Source of the DNA: Eonycteris spelaea
Taxonomy: Eukaryota > Chordata > Mammalia > Chiroptera > Pteropodidae
DNA length: 64,000 bases
NCBI GenBank assembly: GCA_003508835.1
Contig: PUFA01000072.1
Coordinates: 7,414,501 to 7,478,500 of the forward strand
Reading direction: 5' to 3'
Shown: positions 53,526 to 64,000 of the stretch, piece by piece
Layout of the letters: each line of letters starts with the position of its first letter
Numbering within the stretch: the first letter of the stretch is position 1
The notes under the pieces: model-generated
Told to the model about the DNA's origin: nothing
Seen by the model: the letters and a program-made list of their open reading frames with translations, nothing else
Database searches by the model: none
Position numbers and translations under genes: made by a program

Positions 53526-53769
53526 GTGAGTAGGATGGAACAGCAGGTGCCCAGGGCGAGGAGCGAGCGAAGCTCTCGTTCCCCTGCCTTCATCCCTGAA
53601 TAAGGAAAACTGTGGCGGGGTGGGGGGTCATGGTAGAAATGGCGGTGGGGACGCAGAGAGGCCGCAGCCACTCCTGACTCTCAGGGCTCAGCTAGAAGAA
53701 GCAGAGAGGCGTCCCCAAAACCGCTTCCCCAAACTCCTACTGAGTCCCCACACTCTGGCCTGAATCCTT

Positions 53770-54070
53770 ACGGCCGAAAAAGGCGCCATGTCCCGCGGCG
53801 GCCTGTCCCGCACCGTCCACGCCTTCCGGCGGCGGGACGTGCGGGGATGCTCGCCCTGGTCGGCTCCCGCGCCCGCTCCCAGGGCCGCCCCCTCAGGGTG
53901 CGGGGTCTGCGGGGGCCCCCAGCGTAGCTTTCAGAGCCAGACTCGGGGATCATGGCGGCGATCTCAGCGATGCGAAGCGGCTCCCCCGCCTCCCCGAGGG
54001 TTTCTGGTGCCTTGCGTTCCAGCCGGGCACCAAGAGAGAAACGCCGCCTGGGTCTGGCGACAAAGGCTCC
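53770..54070. promoter_or_regulatory. CpG-island-like block
   Basis: I count about 30 CpGs in the first 235 bases, a density well above flanks. On the + strand an ATG in a GC-rich context (ATGGCGGCG at 53952) opens a basic 57-codon frame that runs into a donor-like CAG|GTAATT at 54122/54123. A promoter with a first exon is possible, but the frame matches no protein I know and the donor is only fair. Confidence 0.4.
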
Positions 54071-54264
54071 ATCCAGGAGGCTCTTCCGTCGTCCGAAAGG
54101 TCTACTTGTACCTGACTTTCAGGTAATTTGTCACGTAGCCTGAATTCTGTAGACAAGTTAAGCTCACCTGGACTTCAGGCGTCTCAATGACCCGAGGGAT
54201 TTGCATGTTTAGGCGTGAGGGAGGTGGAACACTAGGGCAAAGCAAATTTAAAATTCTGACTTTC

Positions 54265-54282
54265 GGGGCCCCCCCGGGGGGG
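54265..54282. repeat. C7G7 palindrome
   Basis: GGGG is followed by seven C and seven G (54269-54282), a perfect self-complementary core without a loop, then TTCCCC. It can form a cruciform or G-quadruplex and is prone to sequencing error. Confidence 0.8.
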
Positions 54283-55029
54283 TTCCCCTCCTGTGCAACT
54301 TTGTTTCTTGTCAATAGAATGGAGCGGGAGGGGCTTGGGAGAAATTCACCTGCAGCATCACAAGGATCACAGGGTGAGAAGCGTCACAGGACAGGAGACA
54401 GGACACCGACCCATCCCCGGTGCTGGGTCCTTGTCTCGGTTTCCCTTCTAGGATCTATCAGACAAACAAAAGTAACCACCTAAGAACAACTCCAAAGAAA
54501 GGCGGGAGAAGAAAGCAAGAAAATCTTTATTATCGATTGTTGATGCCCAAAGAAAGAGAGGAGAAAGGATTCCCCATAGCCCGCCCAGGAGGTGAAGAGT
54601 TAATCCTATAATCTCCTCCGCTAGGGAGCAAGGCAAGGAAGGACTGGAGCTATTTTCAAAGTGAAGTAAGTGTGCATGCGGAATGCTTGATGCTGGGGAG
54701 GGGCTGGGGAGCCTGAGACCATCTGCGAGCATTCATTGAGCGCCCAGGGTGTACAGAGAGAGCCCCGTTCTCAAGGCCTGGTGGAATGCCAGAGTTCACG
54801 GGGTCGCTCCTCCATCGTCTATGAGAGAGTAGACCCTCCCCCGACCCTTTCAGTTTCTCCCGTGTGCCCCCTCCCCTCCCCAGGCCACAGTTCTCTGCTG
54901 GTCTGGCTGAAACACCTGCAAATGTCTAGTGACCTTTTCAGAGTTAGACCAATTACACTCGGGTGGAACAGCTTCAGAATTGCAGAGCAGCACACGCGAA
55001 CCCTCCCAAGTGGCCTGAGTGTGAGCAGA
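54283..55029. other. Unique intergenic sequence
   Basis: No repeat or gene recognised. Confidence 0.35.
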
Positions 55030-55165
55030 GCACCCGAGAGGCCCCAGTGCTGTCCCTGGCGGTCTGCTGGAATTACCTGGAGAGTGTTTTGAAATCACCA
55101 GTGCCTTAGTCCCGCCCCAAAGAGGATGGAAGCGATGGCATGTTTTAAGGCTCCCCAGAGGGCTT
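55030..55165. mobile_element. hAT-Charlie-like (MER20/MER33-type) remnant
   Basis: 'ctggcggtctgctggaatta', 'cctggagagtgttttgaaat', 'ttagtcccgccccaaagagg' and 'ttttaaggctccccagagg' suggest a small hAT element with inverted ends. Confidence 0.45.
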
Positions 55166-55194
55166 AAAAGATGCAACAAAGTCTGAAACCCAAC

Positions 55195-55445
55195 GAGCTG
55201 AGAGATGTAGGGTTTTTAATTGTTTAATGGGGAGTCTTCGGACTGAAATGGATCAAGTTTGCTGCCCGGCTCATGGGGTCAAGACACGCTGCGATTCCAT
55301 TTGCCGGAAGGCTGCCATCTTGAGACAAAATAATGATGCGGGGTTTTCATACGCATGTTATTTCAATAGATTCCAATGAGCATTTGCACCAAATGAAATC
55401 TTCGCCGCACTGACATTGAGCTAAAGGGAGAGGCACCAGGAGGAA
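55195..55445. promoter_or_regulatory. Candidate conserved non-coding element
   Basis: 'gggtttttaattgtttaatg', 'caaaataatgatgcggggtt', 'gttatttcaatagattccaa' and 'gcaccaaatgaaatcttc' are AT-rich and repeat-free. No frame. Function inferred. Confidence 0.35.
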
Positions 55446-55449
55446 GTGC

Positions 55450-55640
55450 TACACATTTTTTTGAGTGTCTTTCGCGTTCCAGAAACTGTGCTTGGAAGCC
55501 TAAACTGACGTCTCACTTGTTTTCCTCAACTTTGTGCCAGATCCATTGACATCCCCATATTACAGGTGAAGAAACGGAGGCTTAAGATGCCGTGGCTACT
55601 GAGCGGGGAGAGACACTTGTCCCTGAGTCGCTCGCTTTCC
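55450..55640 (-). mobile_element. MIR SINE
   Basis: 'ttgagtgtctttcgcgttcc', 'catccccatattacaggtga' and 'agaaacggaggcttaagatg' fit reverse MIR. Confidence 0.7.
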
Positions 55641-56734
55641 TGTTTATCTTGCAAGGAGAGATGCTGACTGCCTTCGTTCTGATCTTCGTAAGGATGTTTG
55701 CTTGGCGAATAGCTTTGGAAGACATAGTGTCACCCTCCAGAGCAAAGGGTAGGCATGATTACTGTCCTTTGTAAAATATTCAGGTTCCATAAACTCAGGG
55801 TTCCCTGCTGTGTGCACGGGTACCACCTGGCCCTCTGCTCTGCCTTACGGACACTGTGCCTCAGGAAAACTACTGCGAAACAGTGATACTCTCTGCCTAT
55901 CGCTGTCGCAGTGCTAAACTGTCCTGTGTCTCTGACCCGCGAGTCTCACGCCTTCTGCTAACATCAAGAAACTGTGGCATCTTAATCTAACTCTATTTCC
56001 CTGGAAAACTTGTGCATTTAGGAGATGGATAAACAAGAGGTGACATTAAAACAAAACAAAATACGTGTTCCCGGTCCATGATTGCTTTTCCTCTAGAAGT
56101 AAAATAATAATACAAATTAGTTCTCTTTCCCCTGCCTATGAGATGAATAAATAAGTTCAATCTGTATCAAGAGCCGAAAGAAATACAAAATACAGGCATG
56201 ATACGGTACCCTGGTAGTTCCCAATTCCACGCGATTTAAGCTCTTCTGAGCTCTATCCTCCTTTTCTCTTAAGAATATTCTTCTAGAGTCAACCAAAACA
56301 GCCATCCTCCAGGACTTGATAAGCACATCTGCCTCCAGTTCTTGCCTCAGCATCCAAAATCCACGTACCCGATTGTCGCCAGAAGCCGCTCACCCCCTTT
56401 ATGCCCATTGGTTTTCCAAACTGGAGAGAAACTGTTTTTCTCTAATGGCCCGCAACTCTCTTCGTTTGTGACCATTTCTCGAGATCAGGATTTTTAAGAC
56501 CGATTATAGTCATACTTAGTGTTTTTCTCAGCCATTTTCTTACCCAGTTCTTTACTTAAACCAACTAAGTTACTAAATAAACATAATTTTGCAAGTTTTT
56601 TTTTAGCACTAATTATTTTTTCTTCCAATGAATGAGAATTTAACATGCGATAGTGATTTCCAGTAGCAGGTTCTGTATAATTTTCAGCTGTTAATTATAA
56701 TTATTAAAATTATTAAAACTAACTACTCTTTACG
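55641..56734. other. AT-rich intergenic sequence
   Basis: The 56040-56730 part is the most AT-rich non-repeat stretch nearby, with many ATTA cores ('taattataattattaaaatt' region at 56689-56720). No gene or clear repeat recognised. Confidence 0.35.
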
Positions 56735-56905
56735 TGCCAAGAACTTTTAAAGTGCCTTCCAAGGCCTCTTAAATCTACTCGACAACACGAAAAGTATTTT
56801 CACTTGAAGAAGCTGAGTTTTCGAGGTCGGATGTTCGGTACCTGAGCTCGTAGTGGTAGAGCCGGACCCCAAAGCCATTTCCGTCCGGCCTCAAAGCTAA
56901 CTCTC
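56735..56905 (-). mobile_element. MIR SINE
   Basis: 'cgtgccaagaacttttaaag', 'gaagaagctgagttttcgag' and 'agtggtagagccggacccca' fit a diverged reverse MIR. Confidence 0.6.
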
Positions 56906-56934
56906 TCTTTCTATGCCCAACTGTCCTTTTAAAA

Positions 56935-57185
56935 ACGGCTTTATTGAGATATAATTCGTACACAGCTCACCCATTTAAAGTGTACCATGTGATGGTTTTA
57001 ATATGTTCTCGGATACATGCAACCATCACCACAGTCGAAAGTTGCCCCCAAAGCAACTTTGTACTTTTTAACGATCACCCTCCATCCCCTAGTCCTCCCC
57101 ACCCCAGCCCTAACCAACCGTCTTGTAGCAAAGTCTCTTCTGAAATAAGCCAAACCTTTTCTTCCCTCTACATATCGGAATGTGT
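56935..57185 (-). mobile_element. LINE-1 (L1M) 3' end
   Basis: 'gctttattgagatataattc', 'catttaaagtgtaccatgtg', 'catgcaaccatcaccacagt' and 'ctaaccaaccgtcttgtag' are the antisense of an L1M 3' end. No ORF2 protein is present. Confidence 0.8.
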
Positions 57186-58129
57186 TTATATGCATTTGAA
57201 AACTGGTTGCCTCTTTGGGTTACTGAGAGGTCGAGTTGGGAAAAACAAACAAACAAAACAAAACAAAACATCCCCTGTGCTTTCTCTCTGATATTCTGCT
57301 ATTCTTCCCTCCTTCTGCCCAGAAACCACTACGAAGAGCCTCAGAAGAGCCATCGGGGCCCCAGGTGGCTTCGTCACCTCATTTAGGTTCCAGGAAATCA
57401 GTGTTGGCTTTGGGTTGATGGGGGAAGAGATGGGACCCCAGAAAATGTCTTCCAGCCGGACTCAGCCACCTCTGTCATGAGCAAAGAACGGCCTTCTCCA
57501 TTTCCTTCCGGACACAGCCTGTCCCCCTTGAGAAACCCCTCATTAGTCCTTCCAGTGAAGGCTGGCCCCTTGGGGACACTGACCTTGCCCAAAGAAGGTT
57601 TTGCCAGCATTGGCTTAGGGTCAGCCAGACTTTGTAAGGTGTTTCACATGCCCACATGTTAAACGGGGTTCCAGGAAAGAATTCAATTGCTTGGAGTTTA
57701 GTTGGGAGCACAGGGACCCCTGGTGGGGGAGTGGGCGGGGAAGGCGTGGGGAAGTCGTCTGCAATAAGTCAGCTACCCCGTGGGAGACTGGCCCTGACTC
57801 TTCCAGGTAAACTCTAAGAGACACCAGAAAACACACACCGCAGAGTCATCTCACCCAGAGGAACAAGGTTGATGTTTAAACATCAAGTCCCAAGCGTCTT
57901 GGTTAAGGGCTGCTCCCAAAGGTCTTCATTCCCTAGCTCCCCTGGAGTGTTGTGCTCATGCGGGCAGAGCAGCCGCCTGCAGTTGTGGAAGAAGCCCTCG
58001 GGCAGAGAAACAGATCCTGGCAGTTGGAGGTTGGCCAGGGTACACAACAGGCTCGAGTCTGACGGATAGGAGTGGGCGCCCACAGCATCTGCCACTATCT
58101 GGCCCCATTCTAACTCCTGCGCGTACAGG
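57186..58129. other. Unique sequence with (AAACA)n
   Basis: An A-rich pentanucleotide repeat lies at 57241-57270. No gene recognised. Confidence 0.4.
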
Positions 58130-58565
58130 TGCTGTGTGCACACACATACACGCACACACAAACATGCACACGCACACATGCACACGCACACACATGCACA
58201 CAGACCACGCACACACATGCACACGCACACATGCACACAGACCACGCACGCACGCACACGCACACACACACACATGCACACACACATGCACACGTGCACA
58301 CAATACACATGTGCATAAGCACATGCAAAACACACGCATGCACACACAGACACATGCACACATGCATGCAAGCATGCACACATGCACACAGAGAAACATG
58401 CATGCACATATACATGCACATTACACACATGTGCATGCACAAGCACATGCACACACCGGCACACATGCACACACATGCATGAACACACACTTACATCCTC
58501 ATGTACAGGCACACACACATGCGTACATACACACACACATGCGCACTTGCGTGTGCTGAGCAAAA
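58130..58565. repeat. CA/TG-rich minisatellite, about 430 bases
   Basis: Degenerate units of the type CACACATGCA run through the block. A 37-base unit beginning CAGACCACGCAC at 58201 recurs at 58238, showing higher-order duplication. Long stretches alternate purine and pyrimidine. The Cys/Val/Met-rich frame of 247 codons on the minus strand is its by-product. Confidence 0.9.
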
Positions 58566-59104
58566 TGGAATACAGCCTCAGTGGGGCACTCCCCCAGCCC
58601 TGGGCTCCGCCCTTGCTGACAACCACGGGGCTCGCCTTTCCATGGTGATGAGGGGGCAGCGAGGAAGGAGTTGCATAACGGAGGTAGGTGTACCAGGAAC
58701 CAGCTGGTAAAGAACCATGCTTTTACCTCTGAGGCTGGAGAACTGCCCACCAGGTTTTGCAAAGCGTTTGGAACCCTGAACAAGATCACCCAGGGGTGGG
58801 TGACGCTCCAGGACGAGCAGAAAGACATTTCATCCCTTTGGGGACAGAGGGAGGGGCGTCGGATTTGCAAAGCTCATCAGAGTCTGGCTTCCAAGCTGCG
58901 GCCTGACTGGCCCCCTGTCCCACCAGCTGTCACAGGCCTGGGAGGAGGCTCAGGGCTGGCAGGCAGCTTGGCCGAGCTGGAAAGTTCTAGTGCCGTCCCT
59001 GGTCGATCCTTCCAAAACTGGGTGCCTCGGGGCCCCCAGGAGTGGAATGGGACTTTGGAGTTCTGGGGGCCCAAGGCCATGTCTACCTTGTTGCTAGTCG
59101 GCAG
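58566..59104. other. Unique intergenic sequence
   Basis: No feature recognised. Confidence 0.35.
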
Positions 59105-59225
59105 GCTATTTATTCATTCACTCACTCATTCGTTCACTCATGCATCTTCCGTGGGTCAGGAATTGAGGGTACCGTGGTAATGCGTCACAGTGACAAACAT
59201 ACAAAGCCTTCACCTTCTTTCAGAG
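59105..59225 (-). mobile_element. L2 LINE 3' end with (ATTC)n
   Basis: 'tttattcattcactcactca' and 'cttccgtgggtcaggaattg' fit the reverse L2 terminus with its usual ATTC-type start. Confidence 0.55.
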
Positions 59226-59349
59226 ACCTAAAAGTTCATGTGAGCCCAAGACGGTCCAAACCCCTGATGCACCTCTTGGCCCCAGCCGCATGCGTGTGTG
59301 AGATTCGGTCTCAGCCACGTCGGCAGGCTACACGAACCGTTAGGAAAGG

Positions 59350-59460
59350 ACCTGTGCTCCTGCTCTCTGCCACGCCCTCCTAACCCAGCATTGTCCCTGT
59401 CACATAGGGGGCACTCAATAAAGACTTCTGGATGAATAAAGGGGTGTGTGCCTTTGAGCA
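59350..59460 (+). mobile_element. L2 LINE 3' end
   Basis: 'cccagcattgtccctgtcac', 'gggggcactcaataaagact' and 'ctggatgaataaagg' fit the sense L2 terminus. Confidence 0.65.
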
Positions 59461-59580
59461 AAAGGCAGATACTTATATGTACTTTAAAGTATTTCTGCGT
59501 CTGTGTGTTTGGGTATCGAGGCACATGTTTTCACGTTTGTGTGCCTTTGTTTCTTATGCTTATAAACATGAGTGTGCTTC

Positions 59581-59632
59581 TGTGTGTGTGCATGTGCATG
59601 TGTGTGTGTGTGTGTGAGAGAGAGAAAGACTC
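59581..59632. repeat. (TG)n/(AG)n microsatellite
   Basis: TG steps alternate for 36 bases with two CATGTG interruptions, followed by an (AG)n tail. Another Z-DNA-type tract. Confidence 0.85.
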
Positions 59633-60608
59633 CTTAATAGACATGGTCTTCTCTTCACCATATTTCAAGAGCATGAACAATTTCATTTCCTGGTATCTGA
59701 CTTAGGAAACCCAATCTGCATTTTCCACACATGCACTGCTCCCCAGATTTTCAAATATTTATACTCCTATATTTAAAATCTGTGAGATTTTTCTCTCCCT
59801 CTTTCTCACCCCTTGCGTGCTTGTGCGCTATCTCCCACCCTCCCACCTTCCCTCCCTCCCAGCCAATAACCCTCCTCATCCACCTGATTTCCTCTTTTTT
59901 TTTTTTTCCCAGACATATATTTGTTGATGAAGATAATCTCGGACTCAGCCACACTTTTCACTTCCAGGTTGGGGTCACAGAGGACACAGCTGAGCCACCG
60001 CCACGGCCTCGGGACAAGTCCTGCATGCTGAGCCCAGCCAGGGTGGGGCACAGAGGCTCCAGATTTTGTTCCCCAAACCTTGGTAGCTGGTGAGGAGGTT
60101 CTGCCCTCTGGGGGAAGTGTCCTGGGCTGAGGCAGAGTCCTAAGGAGCAGAGACTAATTGGTGTTTGCCCAAAGCTTCACAGAGAGGAGCTGGATAAACA
60201 CCCGCATCCCTGAGTTTCTGGAGGCTTAAGGCCTTGTCTCTGGGAGGTTGTGATGACTTACGGTGCTGAGCTGAGGGCAGAGGGATCCCCCAGGATTTTC
60301 CCTGGCTGAGATAGTCTGCGGCCTCTTACCACAGGCACCCTATAGCTGAGCCTGACTGGGAAAGATTTACTTATCATTGGACCTTGATCGATCAGGACCT
60401 TGAGAAGCCCTAAACGAAGCGAGGGCCTTTTGATTTCCAGCATGAAATTCTGTTGCTTGGGGATCACTCAAAATACCCTCTGGGGTACATCAAGTTTGTG
60501 GCCTCTGCTGCTGTTGCCTGTCAGTGGGTCAGTAACAAAGTGAGGCCACCGATCTTAACTCTACATTTGTGCCATGGGGATCTTGCCATCCAGAGTCAGG
60601 CTTAGCAA
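59633..60608. other. Unique intergenic sequence
   Basis: A T run of about 14 lies near 59894-59908 after a pyrimidine-rich stretch. No gene recognised. Confidence 0.35.
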
Positions 60609-60645
60609 ACACACACACACACACACACGCACACACGCACACACA
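60609..60645. repeat. (CA)n microsatellite
   Basis: 37 bases alternate strictly, CA with CG interruptions. Z-DNA type. Confidence 0.9.
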
Positions 60646-60769
60646 GCATCCTGAACAGTGGAAATCACAAGGGGCTGTGAGGAGGAAGCCATTAGGACAT
60701 GTAATGGGGGTGGCACCTGAGGTCTTCCGTTTGGGCCCCACGTCCAGCCCCTGCCCCTCTTCATCCCCT

Positions 60770-61150
60770 GGGAGGCTGACCCGAATGGACCACCTGTGGG
60801 CTCCTAGGCTCTGTGGCTTCCAGCCAGGGTCAGCCGATGGAACCCCAGCCACAGGTCAAAGGGACAGAGGACAGCCAGGTCTTCCTTCCGCTAGCTGCCA
60901 CCCTGCAGGGTCACCACCGAAGGCCACCACTCCTCTGGTGACAGACTCTTCCACGGGCTTTCCCTCCCGGCGGTGCCTGCTTTCTCCTCTTGTCCTCTCA
61001 GCTTTGTGTGGGGGCCGCTCCACGGCTTCCAGCCCTGAGTTCCTGGTTCCCGTTCACTTGGCCCCACCTCGGAATGTAGGTCCCTTCGTCAGTAAACGCT
61101 CCCCAAACGATCTCATTCGAATAGGTTTCCAGTTGGAGCCGTAGCTACGA
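60770..61150 (+). mobile_element. LTR-like interspersed repeat (family not named)
   Basis: 'gaatggaccacctgtgggct', 'ctctgtggcttccagccagg', 'gaaggccaccactcctctgg' and 'gtaggtcccttcgtcagtaa' follow the order of a mammal-wide LTR-type repeat I recognise but cannot name. The end contains a CTCATTCG-type tail. Confidence 0.4.
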
Positions 61151-62672
61151 CGTAACGGGGCAGATCTGGGAAATGTGTGAGCCCAGATTGAGTTGAGTAA
61201 GGGACTTTGTGTCAAATAGTTCATCTTCATTATTGCTGGTGTATGGGTGAATGTAGAAATTCTGCCTTTGCCATTTTAAAAAGCCTCTATCCGCCCTCTC
61301 CCTAAAACTAATGATTTAATAGGTTTTTAGATCCATTATGATCTATTTAGATCCAGTAACATCCCAGAGGGCTGGAGGGGTGTCCACAGGTTATTATTCC
61401 ATTCTTTGTCCCTTTCACACCATTTTCATCTTGGGGAGAAAGCTGATCAGAAAATCCTCAGATTGTTTGCAGCTTTTTTTTTTTTTTTTGACCCTCCTTG
61501 ACTTCGGCTTTGAGGAAGGCGTTGGTTATTGGCCAACAGTTAGGAGCTTGATGTAGGCAGCTTGGTAATATCCTAAGTGCCAGACATGACATGAATAGTC
61601 ACCCAGCAGATCTGGTGATAATTCTGAGTAATGTAAAACAAGATTGTGCTCTGGGCTCTTTCCTTTGAATATATATCTTAATGATGTGAAACCCCTTTTG
61701 GATTCTCTGGATGTGTGCCCTCTTGTTAGAGAAAGTAGGAAAAAAAAAAAAACAAGAAGATTCGTAGCTTCTTTTTTGTTCTGTTATCACTTCATTGTCA
61801 CGGGGCAGAAGTGGATGCAACCCATCTATGGCTTCCCTTTCTTAACCACTGTCAGAATAACAGGCTTCAGAAGAACTGCCCTGAGACAGAGCAACTTTTG
61901 GGGGACAGACGCACCTCCCAGCCGCCCAACGCAATGGGTTTATGTTTCGGCAGTGCTATGTTGCCAGTTAATTTCTTCGGTTCTGTAAGGATGTGTGTTA
62001 TAACCGCCCTGTAGGGTTTATCCATAGCTTCTCCCCTTAAAATCAGATGCACCGTGATCTTCATTAGAGATTTATCTGTGACCACGGTGAGCACCTGGTA
62101 ACGCCTGCTTTGCAAAAACAAACAGCTTACTTAGCCAGGACAGGGTAGGTTATGCTGCTGAAACGAACAACCCCCCCCGCCGCCCTCCCAAATCCCAATC
62201 GATTAAAGATGCAAGGATGTCGGTCTCCCTTCGTTCCCACCCCACGTAGCCAAGCTGGGGCTTGGCCCCACGTTGTCACCACCCCAATCCGGGAGCCAGG
62301 TCTGCCAGAGCACCCCCCGTGCGGAACAATGCTGTCCCCGTGGCAGAGAGAAAGAGGACCCCCCAGATCACACGCTGACTCTGAAAGCTTTTGCCCCCAA
62401 ATAACAGGTGCCATGTCTGCTCATGTTTCACCGGCCAGAGCAAGTCATGTGACGAGACCTGTGGGGGTGGGGCGGATATGCGACCCGACGACCTTCCGAG
62501 AAGGAGCGAGAGCCTAAATGTTTGCCATGAGCCCCAGTGACTTCAGCACTGACTGTTTCTCAGGAAAAATCCCGACCCCGCCTGAGTACCTGCTTCGGTA
62601 GACACTTCCGCTTCTGCGGGGTTCCGTCTCTTCCGGTGACTCGTGTGAGCATTACTCTTCACAAAAGCATAT
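61151..62672. other. AT-moderate sequence with candidate islands
   Basis: 61200-61350 ('ctaatgatttaataggtttt', 'attatgatctatttagatcc') and 61965-62135 ('gtgttataaccgccctgtag', 'ttcattagagatttatctgt') look like short regulatory islands. T runs at 61473-61488 and A runs at 61740-61752. No gene. Confidence 0.3.
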
Positions 62673-63107
62673 TGTGTTAATGTCCAAGGACGCCATAACA
62701 AAGTGCCACAAACCAGAAATGTACTGTTTCACAGTTCTGGAGGCTTGAAGTGCACGATGAAGTTGTCACAGGGCTGTGGTCCCGCCGGAGCCACCAAGGG
62801 GGGCTTCCCCCTTCCCTATCCCAGCTTCTGGTGACCCCGGATGGCCCTTGGAGTGGCAGCATCACCCCAGTCTCTGCCACCGTCTTCGCACGGCCTTGTC
62901 CCCTCTCTGTGTGTCTGTGTCCAAATGTCCTTCTCATAAGGACACCAGTCATTGGATTAGGGCCCACCCTAATCCATCATGACCTGATTTTAACGTAATT
63001 GCTTCTGCAAAGACCCTATTTTAAAAACACGATCACCGTCACATGATACCAGTGGGTAGGATTTTGACACATCTTTTTTTGGGGGGGACGCAATTCAACC
63101 CATCAGA
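62673..63107 (-). mobile_element. MLT1 LTR
   Basis: 'gtgttaatgtccaaggacgc', 'cataacaaagtgccacaaac', 'gaccctattttaaaaacacg' and 'acgcaattcaacccatcaga' follow reverse MLT1 order over the full length. Confidence 0.9.
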
Positions 63108-64000
63108 AATACCAAGCCTAACATCTACTTTATTGGTTTTCTCAAAGTGTTAGGATGTGGTTTGGTTTGGTTTTGGTTCTGTTCCCCCCCGCCTCCTGCC
63201 CCCCACGGTGGCTGTTCAGAGCATCTGAATCTCGCTTAGTCAGCAGCAGAGCATCCACACCCTAGAGAGGACAGACGCCCCAACTGTCTGCCACGCAGCT
63301 CTTACCGAAAGCCGGGCCGGGAAGGCAATGTGCACAGACGCACGAGAACAGCCCGTGTCTCGTTGTCTCTACCACCGGCTTCAGTGTTCTGGCGGGTTTC
63401 GCTTTTATTGTGTGTTTTAGTTGCTGTTTCAGCTGAGGAAAGCCTCTTCCGCGTGAGACCTTAGGGAGGCCTCCAGCAGCCCCGGAGTGTGAGGCCCGTC
63501 AAAGCAGAGCTGTGCTGTTGGGGGTGGCAGTCGTCCCCACGGTAAGGCTTCCAAGCCCCTTCTCCTTTCGCCTTCCTCTCCTGGGTCCAGTCGCCGCGTG
63601 TAGAGAATGCGCTTGCAGGGGTGGCTCACCTGCCACCCTCCCTTCCCGGTGGCTGCACCAGGACTAGCAGCATGGGCTCCCATGGGGGACGGTCCTCCCT
63701 GCCTCCTCTCCTCCCGCCACAGTCAAAAGCCAGACGGACACTCCAGGCCTGGGGAAGGAAAAAGGCAGAGCTGACCTGGTAGGTCCACGGCTAAAGTGGC
63801 TTAAGAAAGAGGCTCTGCCGGGGTCAGCTGGCTCCACTGCTCTGGGCTGCGGAGGACGGTACGTGATCACTTTGCTTCCTCCTTCCAGCTCTTGACTTTC
63901 TTGTGCCTCTCCTCCCCTGGGGCCTCCTGCAATGGGTGACAGGTTAAACGGAGGATCGAGGCCTTTGTGGTTCGTCAGGACCCCAAACGCCATCCACTTT
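63108..64000. other. GC-rich unique sequence to window end
   Basis: A GGTTT-repeat patch at 63158-63177 and a C run at 63184-63190. Frames on the minus strand near the end (63664-63993) could in principle belong to a gene starting beyond the window, but nothing supports it. Confidence 0.35.

Noticed and set aside
57883..58626. Cysteine/valine/methionine-rich frame, 247 codons
   Set aside because: It is the translation of the CA/TG minisatellite and not a cysteine-rich protein.

Overview
The window reads as non-coding nuclear DNA of a placental mammal. The evidence is the interspersed repeats: many diverged copies of MIR, L2, MLT1 (ERVL-MaLR) LTRs and small hAT-type DNA transposons (MER20-, MER5A- and MER3-like), which together are typical of the mammalian genome. 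I see no Alu, rodent B1/B2, carnivore tRNA-Lys SINE, pig PRE-1 or horse ERE-type SINE, so it does not look primate, rodent, canid/felid, pig or horse. Order and species stay open. The DNA is GC-rich and keeps many CpGs, as in gene-dense or near-telomeric mammalian isochores.

I could not support any protein-coding gene, rRNA, tRNA or CRISPR array. The open reading frames longer than 200 codons are by-products of high GC, of a CA-rich minisatellite, or of repeats. None shows a recognisable domain, a conserved start context with splice sites, or a family resemblance.

Layout. 0-6 kb: mostly unique GC-rich sequence with a dense CpG cluster at 0.68-1.13 kb and a Z-DNA-type tract at 4.2 kb. 6-16 kb: repeat-rich, with MER5A-like, MaLR and MLT1 LTRs and a long L2 (10.4-11.8 kb) split by an MLT1. 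16-24 kb: unique blocks, several AT-rich islands and MIR/L2/MLT1 copies. 24-32 kb: two tandem MLT1 copies, MIRs, and three islands that look like conserved regulatory DNA (27.9-28.3, 29.8-30.2, 30.9-31.2 kb). 32-45 kb: MER20/hAT remnants, an L2 split by a MIR, a 54-base alternating purine-pyrimidine tract, and the strongest regulatory-looking island (43.19-43.66 kb). 45-52 kb: CRE-like cluster, L2 split by MIR, MLT1s, an AT-rich L1/HAL1-like block, a compound tetranucleotide microsatellite and a MER20 cluster. 52-64 kb: a second CpG-rich island (53.77-54.07 kb), AT-rich islands, an antisense L1 3' end, a 430-base CA/TG minisatellite, an LTR-like element and a final MLT1.

How it may work: the pattern of short AT-rich, homeodomain-motif-rich islands in otherwise GC-rich repeat-poor DNA resembles the enhancer deserts that flank developmental transcription factor genes. 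That is inference. It rests on composition and motifs only and needs an alignment to other mammals.
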